Source of the DNA: Dallia pectoralis | Taxonomy: Eukaryota; Chordata; Actinopteri; Esociformes; Umbridae | Length of the DNA stretch: 64,000 nt | NCBI GenBank assembly: GCA_029465975.1 | Contig: CM055748.1 | Span: forward strand, 3,436,304-3,500,303 | Direction: 5' to 3' | In this document: in pieces, positions 23,868 to 36,610 of the stretch | How positions within the stretch are numbered: position 1 is the stretch's first letter | How the letters are laid out: every line of letters starts with the position of its first letter | Notes under the pieces: model-generated | The model's database searches: none | Seen by the model: only the letters and a program-made list of their open reading frames with translations | Told to the model about the DNA's origin: nothing | Made by a program: the position numbers and the translations under genes

Positions 23868-24309
23868 CTGTAAGACAAGGAAGATCATATACATTTCTTG
23901 AGATATGCAGGAATTTTAAATAATATAATGATTTTTCTTCATACAGCACACTTACTTTCTAGGGTTAGAGAGTTGAATTCAGAGCATTTATGAAGTTGAC
24001 ACGCCAGGTTTGTAAATAATGTAGACGGTTTCTGTAAAACAACAAATTAAAGACATATTACATACTACAATCATTCCACTACACTATATTCTAAATGAAC
24101 ATTTCAAAATTATTAATAAACCTAAGGTGAAATGAAAACTGTTTTGCTGAAAATAAATAGAATTTGACATATTACATCTCATTTGCTCTACATTAAACAA
24201 ACTATTTGTAAATGTTTATAGTCATTGACACACACTCCTTTTTTACTAATGGCAATAAGTAAGCAGGAAATTACAGACAATTAGATATACCACCCATCAT
24301 AACACTTAC

Positions 24310-24373
24310 CTGTCTCTGTAGTGTTCACAAGGCAATGTAGCTGTTGGCGCATATAATGTGCATAAATATAAAA
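24310..24373 (-). promoter_or_regulatory. OR-1 core promoter and leader exon 1
   Basis: Minus strand: TATA-like TTTTATATTTATG (24373-24361), then the conserved leader CTACATTGCCTTGTGAACAC and the donor GACAG|GTAAGTG at 24310. The octamer of other units reads ATGTGCAT here. Confidence 0.55.
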
Positions 24374-24924
24374 CAATAGTAATAAAACAATTAACAGATC
24401 AATAGTCAAAGAAGAAAATGAAAAAAACTAACTCCTGATCTTGTCTGATAGTGTTTAAGTTCTCATAATGACTTGGTCTGATCTTTGAATGTACGGTTTC
24501 TGTCATTTGAAGATTTTTATAGCTCTCCTGTTGTTCTCATGGGCTTCTAGTCACCTCATGTAACTACAAGCGCTCGGCTAGTTTGCGACAGAGCTGGTTT
24601 CCTGGGATTATTTTACTGAATCCTGGTTTCACACAACAGTAATTGCTCCCAAGTATGCATTGCTTAATTAGTAATGCAATCAAGTCATGTTGATCTAGTT
24701 ACATTGATGTTACTCCTGAATTTCCCCTGTCCCAACTTTTTGAGATTATGATTCATGCATCTTTTTTTTAAATATAAGTTACCATGTCTTTATACGTTTT
24801 TTGTTTAAATCAAGTCTAATAACAATTTTAAGTCACTCTTCTGTTTTAATTAGCATTGTCATGCTTTGCCAACTTTAAAAAAAAAAAAAAGTTATTTATG
24901 CAGCATACTCTTAACTAGCTAGTA

Positions 24925-25700
24925 ACTGTTGAGCCCATCACCACACTGAGACTGCACACAGAAAGGTTGGGAAATAAACTTTTATTGGCTTCGAATAGGG
25001 TTTCTACATCAGTCCTCTTGCTCTTTGAACTTTGTGTTGCATTGGACACTATCGATCACACCTTCTTGCCTGGGTAAAATCCTATTAATCACAAATATTT
25101 CAGTTCGTACGTGTGGATGGCCTGTCCTTTAACAAATCAAAGGTATGTTTGGTGTTCCTCAAGGCTCAGTTTTGGGATCAATCTAGTTCTCATTTATTAG
25201 GCTGCCTCTGGGTTGATGTCATCTGAAACTAGAAATTCAATTTTCTGTCAGGGAATGGCTCTGAAGCCGACATAGGACACAAGCGCAGAGTATTCTTAAC
25301 GAAAAGTACTTTAATTCGAAGCCAGGCAGTCAGGAACATGGCACTTTAAACAGACAAATCAGAAGATCATTAAACAGAAACATAACATAAGTCCTCGATT
25401 TCTCTCTCTCTCTGCTGGTTGGGGGAGTGCCGACTCCGGCATAGAGGGACAGAGGGAGGGAACTATGACACTTTCATTGTTTTAGTGATGACACACTTTG
25501 TATATGTTTGATGATTAGCTACTAAAAATGAGCTACTCTGGAAGAATGTGTTTCAGACATAATGATGTGGATGATAGAGAACTTTTGGCATTACGTCACA
25601 GAAAAAAAGAAGAGTCTAAACAGCGTATGGTTGTTTCACAAAAACTCTGAGAGACCTTGGCATAACACTCAATCGGGATCACACATTTGATTTTTTGATA
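24925..25700 (+). mobile_element. L2-like LINE reverse-transcriptase fragment, copy 1
   Basis: Plus-strand remnants of RT palm motifs (VALDTIDH, then GLSFNKSKV and VPQGSVLGSI after frame breaks). A 47-base segment present in the other copies is missing after GATCACACC, and a 226-bp insert interrupts it at 25246-25471. Homologous pieces follow OR-2, OR-3, OR-4 and OR-5, always in this orientation. Confidence 0.75.
25246..25471. mobile_element. 226-bp insertion, possibly a solo LTR
   Basis: Begins TGTCAGGGAATGGC and ends AACTATGACAC, so its tips are TGTCA...TGACA. The host motif TTTC occurs on both sides (25242-25245 and 25472-25475), giving a 4-base target duplication when compared with the uninterrupted LINE copies. 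These features fit a small solo LTR, but no internal LTR signal was confirmed. Confidence 0.45.
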
Positions 25701-26613
25701 AAATATACACTATATGAACAAATCAGAAATCTACACAATATACCTCCAGGAACATGATTAACATCCCATTCTAAATCCATAAGCAAATTCTCAAATTGTA
25801 TATGCTTCCACAAAACTAGACTGCACTGGGACACAGTTATACTGGAAAAGGCCAGAGAAGGGCATTCCCGAAACTGTTCCCACAAAACTGGAATGTCTTG
25901 GTAAGATGAAGCATTACCATTTCCCTTCAGTTGATCCAAGGGGCCTAGGCCAACCCCAGAGAAAAATAAATGTTGTCTGTTTTAGAATTTGCTTATTCTA
26001 AAAGAACACACATTCTTTCTATGTTTTAAATGCTGTATTCAGGGAATTTATGATGCTGACATCTGTAGGTCACAAAATTCCCTTTACAGATACAGAGCTA
26101 CGTCACAACAGCAACTAAAGATGTTTAACAAACACTTGTTTTAAGAGCAATAATGTGTACATACTTTTAACAATGTGGCTTGAATGTGGAAATAATATAT
26201 AATTCGGAAACCTGCCAATTCATTCACAAAATGTCTGTATTCTTTAAATCTGTATTTTCTTTATTGTAATGTAGACCATAACCTGCTGGGCGATGGCCAG
26301 GTTTGTGCAGATCTCTTTGTAGTTCATTTCATTACTATCTGACTATTTACCAACCAAGTAAAATATTCAATAGAAACTAACTTGATCGCGGTAAATTCTC
26401 ATTATTGTTTACAAATCTTTGTTTGTATCTATTGTGCGTTGCTGTGTTGTCCCAACTCCTATTCCCTACTGTCTCACCTCTTGTTTCCAGAGAGAAAGTG
26501 ATATTATATCTGCTCATACACCCAGCAGTCCCTTGACTAATTAAGAGAACCTGAACAGGTTTACTGTATATTCTTACAAAGAGTTTATCTCAACAGCAGT
26601 TAAAATTACACAG

Positions 26614-27569
26614 TTATTCACCATGAGAGCCAACTTTACCAAAGCAGAGTTTCTTTAGAGCTGTCTTTATCTCTTTGTTTCTGAAACTGTAGATTATTGG
26701 ATTCATACCAGTGGTCAGAAAGCAGCTGAATATAGACATCAAGATGAAAACATTACAGGGAACATTATTAAATTGAGTACTGATGGAGATGCAGGATGGA
26801 GGAATGTAGAAGATAAGGACAATAATGAGATGTGAAGTGCAGGTAGAAAAGGCTTTCATACGACCCTTTGAAGACGAAATTTTGGAAATAGCTAAAATAA
26901 TTCTGGAGTATGACCATATAATGACTGAAAATGGGAAATAGATAGCTATGGCAATACAGACAAGAGCCACATTTATCAAAAATGTTGCGTCCAAACAGGA
27001 AAGTGAAACTACAGGAGGATTGTCACAGAACCAAAAAATAATCTTGTTGCTACAAAAAGGCAATTGCGATGTTAGAATGACATTGTATGCAGGTAAACAG
27101 AGTCCACATGCCCATGCTCCTACAGTCAATTGAAAACACACTCTATTATTAATAATAATGTTGTAGCGCAAAGGATGACAGATGGCAACATAGCGATCAT
27201 AGGCCATAACACACAGCAGAAAGCTCTCAGCGCCTTCCAATGACAAATTCACATACATCTGGATAAAACATGCAGAGAAAGAAATAGTTACATCATTCCA
27301 CAAACACACTGATATCATCTTAGGGAGAACACTGGTTGTGATTCCTATGTCTATGAGAGACAGGTTGCTGAGGAAAATGTACATGGCAGTATGAAGCTTG
27401 GGTTCTCTCACCACCAGGATAAATAAGATTAGGTTTCCAGTCAGAATCATCAAGTAGACCACCAGTAGGAAGATGCCGAGCTCAAGGTAGTATTTGTTCA
27501 GCCCTCTTTCACCCCCAATGAAGAGGAAGTGAGTAACAACAGTCACATTGGGCTGAAAACAAGAGTCAT
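26614..27569 (-). CDS. teleost odorant receptor OR-2, main exon
   Basis: Same 956-nt exon as OR-1, with 317 full codons. It keeps the FQPNVTVVTHFLF amino-terminal segment, GNLILFILVVREPKLHT, MAYDRYVAICHPLRY, KAFSTCTSHL (Thr in place of Ser) and NPIIYSFRNKEIK. This is the only copy whose exon 2 (27733-27658) carries an ATG (27709-27707, AAACATGG, an excellent initiation context). It then reads MACQLHKCSKFNFQDID, splices at A|GTAAGTG and joins as AAT-GAC. The predicted spliced protein has 335 residues. In-frame TAA lies four codons before that ATG, so it would be the true start. Gene-specific changes include a TM4 segment LTVGAWACGLCLPAYNV. Confidence 0.94.
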
Positions 27570-28009
27570 CTGCAGGCCAAGGAAGATTATTTTCATTTTA
27601 TGAGAGATGCAGAAATATTAGATAGTTTAATGATTTGTCTTTACACAAGACACTTACTATCTATGTCTTGAAAGTTGAATTTAGAGCATTTATGAAGTTG
27701 ACACGCCATGTTTGTAAATTATTTCGATGGTTTCTAAAAAACAAAACAAATTAAAGACATATCACATACTACAATCATTCATCTACAATATTCTCTACAT
27801 GAACATTTTACATGTATTATTAAACATAGGATGAAATGAGAACTGTTTCTTTAAAAAGAAATAAAAATGACATATTACATCTCATTTGCTCTACATTAAA
27901 CAAACTTGTAAATGTTTATAGTCATTAACACACATTCCTTTTTGACTAATGGGAATGAATACACAGAACAGCACAGACAATTATATATACCACCCATCAT
28001 AACACTTAC

Positions 28010-28073
28010 TTGTCTCTGTAGTGTTCACCAGGCAATGTAGCAGTTGTCGCAAATCATTTGCATAAATATAAAA
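28010..28073 (-). promoter_or_regulatory. OR-2 core promoter and leader exon 1
   Basis: Minus strand: TTTTATATTTATG at 28073-28061 overlapping the octamer ATGCAAAT (ATTTGCAT at 28056-28063 on the plus strand), then the conserved leader and donor GACAA|GTAAGTG at 28010. Octamer motifs bind POU factors. A role here is inferred. Confidence 0.55.
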
Positions 28074-28354
28074 CAATTGTAATAAAACTATTAACTTAAC
28101 GGATCAATAGTCGGAGAAGAAAATGAAAAGATCAAACTCCTGATCTTGTCTGATAGTGTTTAAGTTCTCATAATGTCTTGATGTGGATCTGGTCTGTCTC
28201 TGAATGTAGAGTTTCTGTCATCTCCCACATTTTATAGATCTCCTGCTGTTCTCATGGGCTTCTAGTCACCTCATGTAACTTCAAGCTCTCTGCTAGTTTG
28301 CAACAAAGCTGGTTTCCTGGGATTATTTTACTGTATCCTGGTTTCACACAACAG

Positions 28355-29155
28355 CAGTGGAGGTTCTAGACAAATTTTACTGGGGGGGCCAATAGGGGCC
28401 AGTGTTTAATCAGAGGGGCACATATAAACAGTATTACTATGAAATCATACAAATGTTTATTTTGTACATAAAGATTGCATCAATTGGAACAGTGAGGTAA
28501 GGTCATCGAAATAAATACAGTAGGACAATGCTGCAAAAGGTGGGCATGGACACCAGATTTTTTTTTCTGGTAATCAGCACATAACATTAGTGCCAAAAAT
28601 AACATTTATTTCTTTTTAACGAAGAGAACCCCAATAGCTAATGTGGAGTTTATTGGAGTTATCAGAGCCAACGCTGAAATGTGTAACATAAGAAACATTT
28701 GTGGTTGACGTTACAATATTGTGTAGAACTCACTAGGATACTGACATTCAGATATTTACTTCTGCTTCGATAAGTATGCATATTTAAACATAGCGAGACC
28801 AGACATTTACAAACTTGATATTTTTATCTGAGTGAGTAACATCAGTAACACGGTTACGTTCAAAAAATCACTTTACGAGATAAAATCGTCTTGCTTGCAT
28901 TCGCCTCTTGCAACAATACATTAGTAGCTACTCTCTTAACTTCAATACTTATTGCTGCGTTCTCGCTCTAATGAATGCGTGTAGTACGCTGAGTCACATT
29001 AGTTCCGCTTTTGGCGCTACCGCATTAAATCGTAATAACTTTACAATAAATTCACATTGTATTATTCAGTCATCTCGGCGGGTGCCACAGGGGGGGCCAG
29101 TGACATTTTTACAGGGGCACTGGCCCCGATATGCCCCCGTGTAGAACCACCACTG
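28355..29155. mobile_element. 801-bp hAT-type element with 8-bp target duplication
   Basis: Flanked by CACAACAG at 28347-28354 and 29156-29163. Its ends are inverted: CAGTGGAGGTTCTAGAC at the left and, reverse-complemented, CAGTGGTGGTTCTACAC at the right. An 8-bp duplication and CAGTGG tips are characteristic of the hAT superfamily. Sub-terminal G-runs (GGGGGGGCC) occur at both ends. No transposase frame is present, so it is non-autonomous. The empty site is visible in other units as CACACAACAGTAATTGCTCC. Confidence 0.88.
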
Positions 29156-29449
29156 CACAACAGTAATTGCTCCCAAGCATACATTGCTTAATTAGTAATA
29201 CAATCTAGTCATGTTGATCTTGTTACATTGCCATTACTCCTGAATTGCCCCTGTCCCAACTTTTATAGAACATGATTCATGCATCTTTTTCAAAATAATA
29301 GTTACCAGGTCTTTTCACATTTTTTGTTCAAATACAAGTCAAAGTACATTTACAAGTCACTCCTTTTTTTATTTAGCATTTTCATGCTTTCCCAATTTTT
29401 GGAATGAGGTTATATTGTATATGCAGCAACTCGTAACTGGCTAGTTAAC

Positions 29450-30017
29450 ATTGAGCCCATCAAAACACTGAGACTGCACCCGTGAAGGTGGGAAATTACC
29501 TTGTTTTGGCTTTGCATACGGTTTCTGCATCAGTTCTCTTGCTCTATGATCTTCATGCTGCCTTGGACATTATTGATCACTCCCATCTTCCGGAGAGATT
29601 GGAAACCCATTTTGGGCTAAGGGGACACATTCTTGCCTGGTTTAAAACCTAATAATCACAAATATTTTAGTTTGTATGTGAGGAAGGCCTGTCCTTTAAC
29701 AAATCAAATGTACGTTTTGGTGTTGCTCAAGGCTTAGTTTTGTGATCCATCTAGTTCTCATTCATTAGGCTGTCTCTGGGTTAATGTCATCTGAAACTAG
29801 AAAGTATATTTTCATTGTTATGCATATGACACTCTTTGTAAATTTGAGAGAAGCCCCAAAACTAGCTACTCTGGGGGAATGTGTTTCAGACATAAGGATG
29901 TGGATGAAAGATAACTTTTGGTTTATTATCACAGAAAATGAAATTCTCAAATTAGACCAAAGAAAAAAAGAAGAGTGTAAACAGCGTATGGTTGTGGAAA
30001 TAAAATATAATTTGTAA
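29450..30017 (+). mobile_element. L2-like LINE reverse-transcriptase fragment, copy 2
   Basis: Contains the RT palm segment (LPERLETHFGLRGHILAWFKT) with several stops, and later a frame reading MHMTLFVNLREAPKLATLGE. Same family, orientation and position relative to the receptor as copies 1 and 3-5. Confidence 0.75.
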
Positions 30018-30592
30018 ACCTGTCAATTAATATAAAAGAGTTTCTGTATTCTTTAAATCTGTATTTTTTATTTTAATGAAGACCATAACCTGCAGATGAT
30101 GCCCAGGTTTGTGCAGATCTCTTTGTAGTGTACATTTCATTATCGACTAGTCTGCATCTCTGACAAACTTTGGGTTGTGCGTCAGTATATTTCTTTAAAA
30201 TTTCTGACATCAAAACAGTATCACCACAAAATAGTTCTTATATGAGGTTTAGGAAATATCAGACATGTGATGATAGAATTTTTAATAGAGGTTTAGGAAA
30301 ATATATTTCTTCTTCATCTGACTATTATCCAACCAAATCAAACATTTAATAGAAACAAACTTGATCACGGTAATTTATCATTATTGTTTATAACTCTCTG
30401 TTTGTATCTATTGTGCGTTGCTATGTTGTCCCAACTCCTATTCCCTACTGTCTCACCTCTTGTTTCCACGGAGAAAGTGCCATTATATCTGCTCATACAC
30501 CCACCAGTCCCTTGACAAATTAATAGAACTTGTAAAGTTTTACTCTATATTTTTATCAAGTGTTTATCTCAACAGCAGTTAAAATTACACTG

Positions 30593-31548
30593 TTATTCAC
30601 CATAGGAGCCAACTTTACCAAAGCAGCGTTTCCTTAAAGCTGTCTTTATCTCTTTGTTTCTGAAACTGTAGATTATTGGATTCATACTAGTTGTCAGAAA
30701 GCAGTTGAATAAGGATATCAAGATGAGAACATTACAGGGAACATTATTAAATTGAGTACTAATGTAGATGCAGGATGGAGGAATGTAGAAGATGAGGACG
30801 ATAATGAGATGTGAAGAGCAGGTGGAAAAGGCTTTCATACGACCCTCTGAAGATGAAATTTTGGAAATGGCTAAAATAATTCTGAAGTATGACCATATAA
30901 TGACATTGAATGGGAAATAGATAACTATGGCAATACAGATAAGAGCTAAATTGATCAAAAATGTTGTGTCCAAACAGGAAAGTGAAACTATAGGAGGATT
31001 GTCACAGAACCAAAAAATAATCTTGTTGCTACAAAAAGGCAATTGCGATGTTAAAATGACGCTATAGACAGGTAAACAGAGTCCACATGCCCATGCTGCT
31101 GTAACCAATAGAAAACACACTCTGTTATTAATAATAATGTTGTAGCGCAAAGGATGACAGATGGCAACATAGCGATCATAGGCCATAACACACAGCAGAA
31201 AGCTCTCAACACATTCCAATGACAAGTAGACATACATCTGGATAAAACATGCAGAGAAAGAGATAGTTACATCATTCCACAAACACACTGATATCATCTT
31301 AGGAAGAACACTGGTTGTGATTCCTATGTCTATGAGAGACAGGTTGCTGAGGAAAATGTACATGGCAGTATGAAGCTTGGGTTCTGTCACCACTAGGATA
31401 AATATGATGAGGTTTCCAGCCAGAATCAGCAAGTAGACCACCAGTAGGAAGATGCCGAGCTCAGGGTAGAATTTGTTCAGCCCTCTTTCACCCCCAACGA
31501 AGAGGAAGTGAGTAACAGTGGTCACATTGGGCTGAATGCAAGAGTCAT
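30593..31548 (-). CDS. teleost odorant receptor OR-3, main exon
   Basis: Main exon from the acceptor at 31549 to the stop. The amino terminus reads DDSCIQPNVTTVTHFLF. MAYDRYVAICHPLRY, KAFSTCSSHL, FNNVPCN (EL3) and NPIIYSFRNKEIK are intact, and the tail ends KRCFGKVGSYGE. Exon 2 is 31708-31633 with CTG at 31684-31682. No in-frame ATG is found in exon 1, in exon 2 or before TM2, so a non-ATG start or an unseen exon is required. The frame is otherwise undamaged, which argues against a pseudogene. Confidence 0.91.
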
Positions 31549-31981
31549 CTGCAGGACAAGATTATCTATACTTGGTGAGATATGCAGGAATATTAGATAA
31601 TCAAATGATTTGTCCTTACACAACCAACTTACTATTTATGTTTTGAATGTTGATTTCAGAGCATTTATGAAGTTGACACGCCAGGTTTGTAAATAATTTA
31701 GTTGGTTTCTAAAAAATGACAAATTAAAGAAATATTACATACTACAATCATTCATGATACACTATTTTCTACAAGAACATTTCAAAAATATTCACAAACA
31801 TAGGATGAAATGAGAACTGTTTCTATGAAAAGAAATAAAAATGACATATTACATCTCATTTGCTCTACATTAAAAAAAACTATTTGTAAATATTTATAGT
31901 CATTAACACACATTCCTTTTTGACTAATAAATTCACAGGACAGCACAGACAATTAGATATACCACCCATCATAACACTTAC

Positions 31982-32046
31982 TTGTCTCTGTAGTGTTCAC
32001 AAGGCAATGTAGCAGTTAGTGAAAAGGATTTGCATAAATACATAAC
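31982..32046 (-). promoter_or_regulatory. OR-3 core promoter and leader exon 1
   Basis: Octamer ATTTGCAT at 32028-32035 beside TATTTATG (minus strand). Leader CTACATTGCCTTGTGAACAC and donor GACAA|GTAAGTG at 31982. Confidence 0.5.
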
Positions 32047-32604
32047 AATAGTAATAAAACAATTAACTTAACAGATCAACAGCAGAAAATTAAAAGATCA
32101 ATGTCTGATAGAGTATAAGTTCTCATAATGTCTTGATGTGGATCTGGTCTGTTCTCTGAATGTAGAGTTTCTGTCATCTCAAGTATTTTATAGCTCTCCT
32201 GCTGTTCTCATGGGCTTCTAGTCACCTCATGTATCTACAAGCTCTCTGCTAGTTTGCAACAGACCTGGTTTCCTGGGATTATTTTAGGGAATCCTGATTT
32301 CACACAACAGTAATTGCTCCCAAGCATGCATTTCTTAATTATAATACAATCATGTCATGTTGATCTAGTTACATTGCTGTTACTCCTGAATTGCCCTTGT
32401 CCCAACTTTAATGGAACATGATTCATGCAACTTTTTTTTAAAATATAAGTTACCATGTCTTTATACATTTTTTTGTTTAAATACAAGTCAAAGTACATTT
32501 ACAAGTCACTCCTTTTTTGTTTTATTTAGCGTTTTCATGCTTTCTCAAATTTTGGAATGAGGTGGTATATTCAGCATACTCTTAATTAGCTAGTTAACTT
32601 TGAG

Positions 32605-33040
32605 GCCATCATAACACTGAGACTGCACCCGTGAAGCTGGGAAATTACCATTTATTGGCTTCGTATACGGTTTCTGCATCAGTCCAATTGCTCTTAGATC
32701 TTCGGGCTGCCTTGAACACTATTGATCACACCCATCTTCTGGAGAGATTGGAAACCAATTGTGGGCTACGAGGACACATTCTTGCCTGGGTTAAATCCTA
32801 ATAATGACAAATATTTCAGTTCGAATGTGTGGATGGCCTGTCCTTTAACAAATCAAAGGTACATTTTGGTGTTCCTCAAGGCTCAGTTTTGGGATCAATC
32901 TAGTTCTCATTCATTAGTCTGCCTCTGGGTTGATGTCATCTGAAAATAGAAAGTGCATTTTCATTGTTATGCTGATGTCACTCTTTCTATATTTTCGATG
33001 AGAAGCCCCAAATTTAGCTACTCTGGAGGAATGAAATTTC
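32605..33040 (+). mobile_element. L2-like LINE reverse-transcriptase fragment, copy 3
   Basis: Plus-strand RT remnants: the palm segment around 32700-32800 (ALNTIDHTHLLERLE) and GVPQGSVLGS near 32870-32895, followed by FHCYADVTLSIF near 32955, a degraded catalytic YADD box. Confidence 0.75.
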
Positions 33041-33239
33041 TTAATTTTACATTGTATTTCCAAATCCTCATCATTATTACATGGTGTTCATCAAATGATG
33101 GCCTTCATAATTTCACACCCAATTTCATTGCATATTTTAACATTTAATACCAGAAAATTTAGCAATACAATGTAATATGATGAAATGTCATGCCAATTAT
33201 TAAAAAAAGGCTCAGAAAAAATCCTATTAATGTGCCACT

Positions 33240-33243
33240 TAAA

Positions 33244-33278
<35 letters not shown>

Positions 33279-33290
33279 TTTACTCCTTTT
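33240..33290. repeat. AT dinucleotide microsatellite
   Basis: Run of TATATA with one TTTATATATA interruption. A shorter version occurs at the homologous place 37677-37692 in the next unit. Confidence 0.85.
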
Positions 33291-33299
33291 GGTCCTCTG

Positions 33300-34060
33300 T
33301 ACACTGTCATGAATGGGTGAGCTTTGTTGTACACATGGTGTTAGGGGGAGCACTTCTGTGTATCGTGTTGATTAGGAGACCAGCTGTGTTGGGTTTAGCT
33401 AAGCACCGGTAATAAGTTAAATTATCAGTGGGCTAATTAAGGTCCCTGGTTAGGTTCACATGTGCTTGGTATTAATTCAATGTTATGTGTCACTGTCGGT
33501 GATTGTTCATGTCAAGTCGTGCACTGTGTTTTGGTGAAGTTTAAGTCACTTTGTAAGCGCACTTTTATTACATTTCAGTGTTTTATGAACGTTTTCAGTC
33601 TGGTGTTATGTGTTTGTTATGCTTGGATTTATATAAATAAATACCGCAACCGAATTCACACTCTGCATACGGCTCATCTCTAACCTAATGACCCCAGAGT
33701 TGAGTTGAACATGTTAGGTAGTAACCAACAAAGTGTTAGTTATAGTCAGCAATTTTAAGGTTACTAGATAGTGGCCATGCCCATCAAGCTACAGAACTTT
33801 CTAGCAAGTAACTACTGATGTTACCTTATATTAGCAGGAATTTGCTTTGTGAGTTTATTAGTTAAAATATTGCTGCAAAAAGTTGCAGATAGGCCAACAC
33901 AAGCTAGCTAGAGAAAATAATAATTCCAATACGAGAACATTACATTTAGTATATTCCACTTTATAGTACAAAGCTTGATGTTCGAAGAATATAACTATTT
34001 GAATCATGGATTTGATGCTCCTGCTGAGAATATGTCAGATTGTCTTACTACAAAGCTTCA
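33300..34060. other. intergenic block duplicated between OR-3/OR-4 and OR-4/OR-5
   Basis: This stretch (landmarks GCACTTCTGTGTATCGTGTTG, GGACCAGCTGTGTTGGG-like text, GCATACGGCTCATCTCTAACC) is repeated at about 37700-38470, with lesser similarity of its right part near 43030-43260. No gene, LTR tips or coding motif were recognised. It shows how large the duplicated unit was. Confidence 0.6.
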
Positions 34061-35119
34061 TGCAAATTTGAAGTTATACTTTTTCCCCTCAGATTCAATT
34101 CACATGCAACAACGAAGGAATGTTGGTGAGACACATTAAAAAATAATTTACATTTTTTAATACATTTTACTATACATTTCAGAATGAAATATGAAATACA
34201 TATTGATAATGTAAATATATTTTGTAAAAAGTTCAATGCATTCAACGTGTATTCATCAAGCATACTACATAGCAAAAATATATTTATTTTCCATATGGGC
34301 TTTTGATAAAAGATATAAAAACTTTCTCTTTGTTCGAATTTTCTTATTACAAACAGAGATATTAGTTGTAAATATTATTGGTTAAATATTAGTTAAAAAA
34401 CACTTTCTTTCTATGTTTTAAATGCTGTATTCAGGAAACGTATGACGTGACATCTGTAAGTCAAAAATTCCCCTTACAGATACAGAGTTTAACAAATACT
34501 TGTTTTTAAGAGCAATAACGTGTACATACTTTTAACAATGTGGCATGAATGTGGAAATAATTTATATTTTTGGAAACCAGCCAATTAATCAAAAAGAGTT
34601 TCTGTATTCTTTAAATCTATATTTGTTTATTGTAATATAGACTAAAACTCCTGGGTGATGGCCAGGTTTGTGCAGATCTCTTTGTAGTTCATTTCATTAT
34701 CGACTGGTCTGCATCTCTGACAACCTTTGGGGTGTGCGTTTGTTTATTTCTTTTACAAATATTTTCTGACATCAAAACAATATCCCCATAAACTTGTGAT
34801 GAAAGTTTTAATAGATGTTTCGGAAAATATATTTCCACTCTATCTGAATATTTACCAACCAAATCAAATATTCAATATAGAAACACACTTGATCACGGTA
34901 ATTTCTCATGTTGTTTATAACTCTTTGTTTGTATCTATTGTGCGTTGCTGTGTTGTCCAAACTCCTATTCCCTACTGTCTCACCTCTTGTTTCCAGAGAG
35001 AAAGTGATATTATATCTGCTCATACACCCAGCAGTCCCTTGACTAATTAAGAGAACATGAACAGGTTTACTGTATATTCTTACAAAGAGTTTATCTCAAC
35101 AGCAGTTAAAATTACACAG

Positions 35120-36075
35120 TTATTCACCATGAGAGCCAACTTTACCAAAGCAGAGTTTCTTTAGAGCTGTCTTTATCTCTTTGTTTCTGAAACTGTAGAT
35201 TATTGGATTCATACTAGTGGTCAGAAAGCAGTTGAATATAGAAATCAAGACGAGAACATTACAGGGAACATTATTAAATTGAGTACTGATGGAGATGCAG
35301 AATGGAGGAATGTAGAAGATGAGGACGATAATTAGATGTGAGGAGCAGGTAGAAAAGGCTTTCATACGACCCTTTGAAGACGAAATCTTGGAAATAACTA
35401 AAATAATTCTGGAGTACGACCATATAATGACAGTGAACGGGAAATAGATAGCTATGGCAATACAGATAAGAGCCACATTTATCAAAAATGTTGTGTCCAA
35501 ACAGGAAAGCGAAACTACAGGAGGATTGTCACAGAACCAAAAATTAATCTTGTTGCTACAAAATGGCAATTGTGATGTAAGAATGACACTATAGACAGGT
35601 ATACAGAGTCCACATGCCCATGCTGCTCTAACCAATAGAAAACACACTCTATTATTAATAATAATGTTGTAGCGCAAAGGATGACAGATGGCAACATAGC
35701 GATCATAGGCCATAACACACAGCAAAAAGCTCTCAACGCATTCCAATGACACGTACACATACATCTGGAATAAACACGCGGAGAAAGAGATGGTTACATC
35801 ATTCCACAAACACACTGATATCATCTTAGGGAGAACACTGGTTGTGATTCCTATGTCTATGAGAGACAGGTTGCTGAGGAAAATGTACATGGCAGTATGA
35901 AGCTTGGGTTCTCTCACCACTAGGATAAACAAGATGAGGTTTCCAGCCAGAATCAGCAAGTAGACCACCAGTAGTAAGATGCCGAGCTCAAGGTAGAATT
36001 TGTTCAGCCCTCTTTCACCCCCAACAAAAAGGAAGTGAGTTACAACGGTCACATTTGGCTGAAAACAAGAGTCAT
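35120..36075 (-). CDS. teleost odorant receptor OR-4, main exon
   Basis: Complete 956-nt main exon with NVTVVTHFLF, MAYDRYVAICHPLRY, KAFSTCSSHL and NPIIYSFRNKEIK. EL2 reads QLPFCSNKINFWFCDNPPVV. Exon 2 is 36286-36212 (75 nt, CTG at 36263-36261, preceded in frame by TAA). The following intron contains a partial second copy of exon 2 ending in its own GTAAGTG. An ATG inside that intron (36139-36137, MLYYLMFLHIS) is in frame with the main exon, so an unspliced or internally started transcript would encode about 339 residues. Which form is used cannot be decided here. Confidence 0.92.
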
Positions 36076-36543
36076 CTGTAGGACAAGGAAGATTATTTAC
36101 ATTTCTTGAGATATGCAGGAACATTAGATAATATAACATGGTTGTCTTTACACAAGACACTTACTATATATGTTTTAAAAGTTAAATTGAGCCTTTATGA
36201 TGTTGACTTACTATCTATGTTTTGAAAGTTGAATTCAGAGCATTTATGAAGTTGACACGCCAGGTTGGAAATTATTTAGTTGGTTTCTATAACACGACAA
36301 ATTAAAGACAAATTACATACTACAATCAGTCATATACACCATTTTCTACATGAACATTTCAAAAGTATTAATAAACATAGGATTAAATTAGATTTTAAAA
36401 TGACATATTATATCTCATTTGCTTTACATTAAAAAATCTGTTTGTAAATGTTTAGTCATTAACACACATACCTTTTTGACTAATGGCAATGAATACACAG
36501 AACAGCACAGAAAATTATATATAGCACCCATCTTAACACTTAC

Positions 36544-36610
36544 TTGTCTCTGTAGTGTTCACAAGGCAATGAAGCAGTTGGTGGATATCATTTGCATACA
36601 TATATAATAA
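36544..36610 (-). promoter_or_regulatory. OR-4 core promoter and leader exon 1
   Basis: Octamer ATTTGCAT at 36590-36597 next to a TATATATG TATA-like element on the minus strand. Leader and donor GACAA|GTAAGTG at 36544. Confidence 0.5.
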
